Source: Akkermansiaceae bacterium
GTDB taxonomy: Bacteria > Verrucomicrobiota > Verrucomicrobiia > Verrucomicrobiales > Akkermansiaceae
Direction of reading: 5' to 3'
Assembly (NCBI GenBank): GCA_029288115.1
Contig: JARFPV010000251.1
Span: forward strand, 1 to 6,438
DNA length: 6,438 nt
Shown: in pieces, positions 6,295-6,438 of the stretch
How the letters are laid out: each line of letters opens with the position of its first letter
Numbering within the stretch: position 1 is the first letter of the stretch
The notes under the pieces: model-generated
Database searches by the model: none
What the model saw: only the letters and a program-made list of their open reading frames with translations
What the model was told of the DNA's origin: nothing
Translations under genes and position numbers: made by a program

Positions 6295-6311
6295 TGTAAA
6301 CATTGTGTAAA
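6295..6311 (-). promoter_or_regulatory. TTTACA-N5-TTTACA direct repeat, possible OmpR/PhoB-type binding site
   Basis: On the minus strand TTTACA (6306-6311) is followed after five bases by a second TTTACA (6295-6300), an 11-bp period. OmpR/PhoB-family regulators bind tandem half-sites with this period, and the Bacillus PhoP half-site consensus TT(A/T/C)ACA separated by about five bases fits it exactly. The site is 82 bases upstream of a gene for a regulator of this very family, so autoregulation is a reasonable inference. Nothing in the window proves binding. Confidence 0.4.
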
Positions 6312-6438
6312 TGGGCACCAAAGGCACAGATGTAAGATACAAGACTACAAAACAGAAGATAGAAGACGCTCGAATCACGAGACAAACAAACCAGAGACGA
6401 GCTATACTGCGTGTAGAACCACCGAGCTGCCATCTGGA

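Larger units (their letters stand above)
6214..6438 (-). promoter_or_regulatory. Leader/promoter region of the response regulator operon
   Basis: These 225 bases carry no gene I can support. They include the 20-bp tandem repeat, a TTTACA-N5-TTTACA element, a short dyad TGTA-AGA-TACA at 6331-6341, and a small hairpin CTCG-AATCA-CGAG at 6369-6381 that lacks a T run. On the minus strand, the TTTACA at 6295-6300 lies 18 bases upstream of TGGTAT (6271-6276), which could be a poor -35/-10 pair. No upstream gene end or terminator is seen before the window stops. Confidence 0.5.

Noticed and set aside
6369..6381. Small hairpin CTCG-AATCA-CGAG, considered as a terminator or T-arm of a tRNA
   Set aside because: The stem is only 4 bp, there is no T run, and no neighbouring cloverleaf arms are found.
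6182..6433. 83-residue minus-strand frame across the operon leader
   Set aside because: It overlaps the start of the response regulator in another frame, crosses the tandem repeat, and its composition (Ser/Cys/Tyr/Phe-rich) looks non-coding.

Overview
The window looks like part of a Gram-negative chromosome. It encodes an OmpH/Skp-type periplasmic chaperone, a second exported protein, and menaquinone and coenzyme A precursor enzymes. I suspect a member of the Verrucomicrobiota (PVC group). The grounds are an impression only: a divergent MenD signature, the style of the histidine kinase sensor, and starts without recognisable Shine-Dalgarno sequences. No marker gene here settles the taxonomy.

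Layout from left to right. At the left edge, on the minus strand, are the first 27 codons of a gene that begins with a clear signal peptide. Next is a Rho-independent terminator at 185-223, which closes the minus-strand ompH/skp-like gene (252-866). A 111-base divergent spacer separates ompH from panC (pantothenate synthetase, 978-1829, plus strand, GTG start). The end of panC meets the end of menD (minus strand) head-on, and their stop codons share bases. Reading leftwards from the right-hand end, the minus strand carries an OmpR/PhoB-type response regulator (5527-6213), a 678-residue membrane histidine kinase (3466-5502) and menD (1826-3427). Spacing is tight, which suggests one regulator-kinase-menD operon.

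The most interesting non-coding part is the leader of that operon (6214-6438). It holds a perfect 20-bp tandem duplication with an internal dyad just upstream of the regulator start. A third degenerate copy of its core overlaps the start codon region. Further upstream is a TTTACA-N5-TTTACA direct repeat, spaced like known OmpR/PhoB-family binding sites. Together these suggest autoregulation of the operon, possibly extending to menD and so to quinone synthesis.

Functionally, PanC makes pantothenate for coenzyme A. MenD performs the first committed step of the classical menaquinone pathway. OmpH-like proteins escort outer membrane proteins through the periplasm. The signal sensed by the two-component system cannot be read from the sequence. 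I see no tRNA, rRNA, mobile element or CRISPR array, and no clearly novel multi-gene system. The best leads are the operon leader and the kinase sensor domain.
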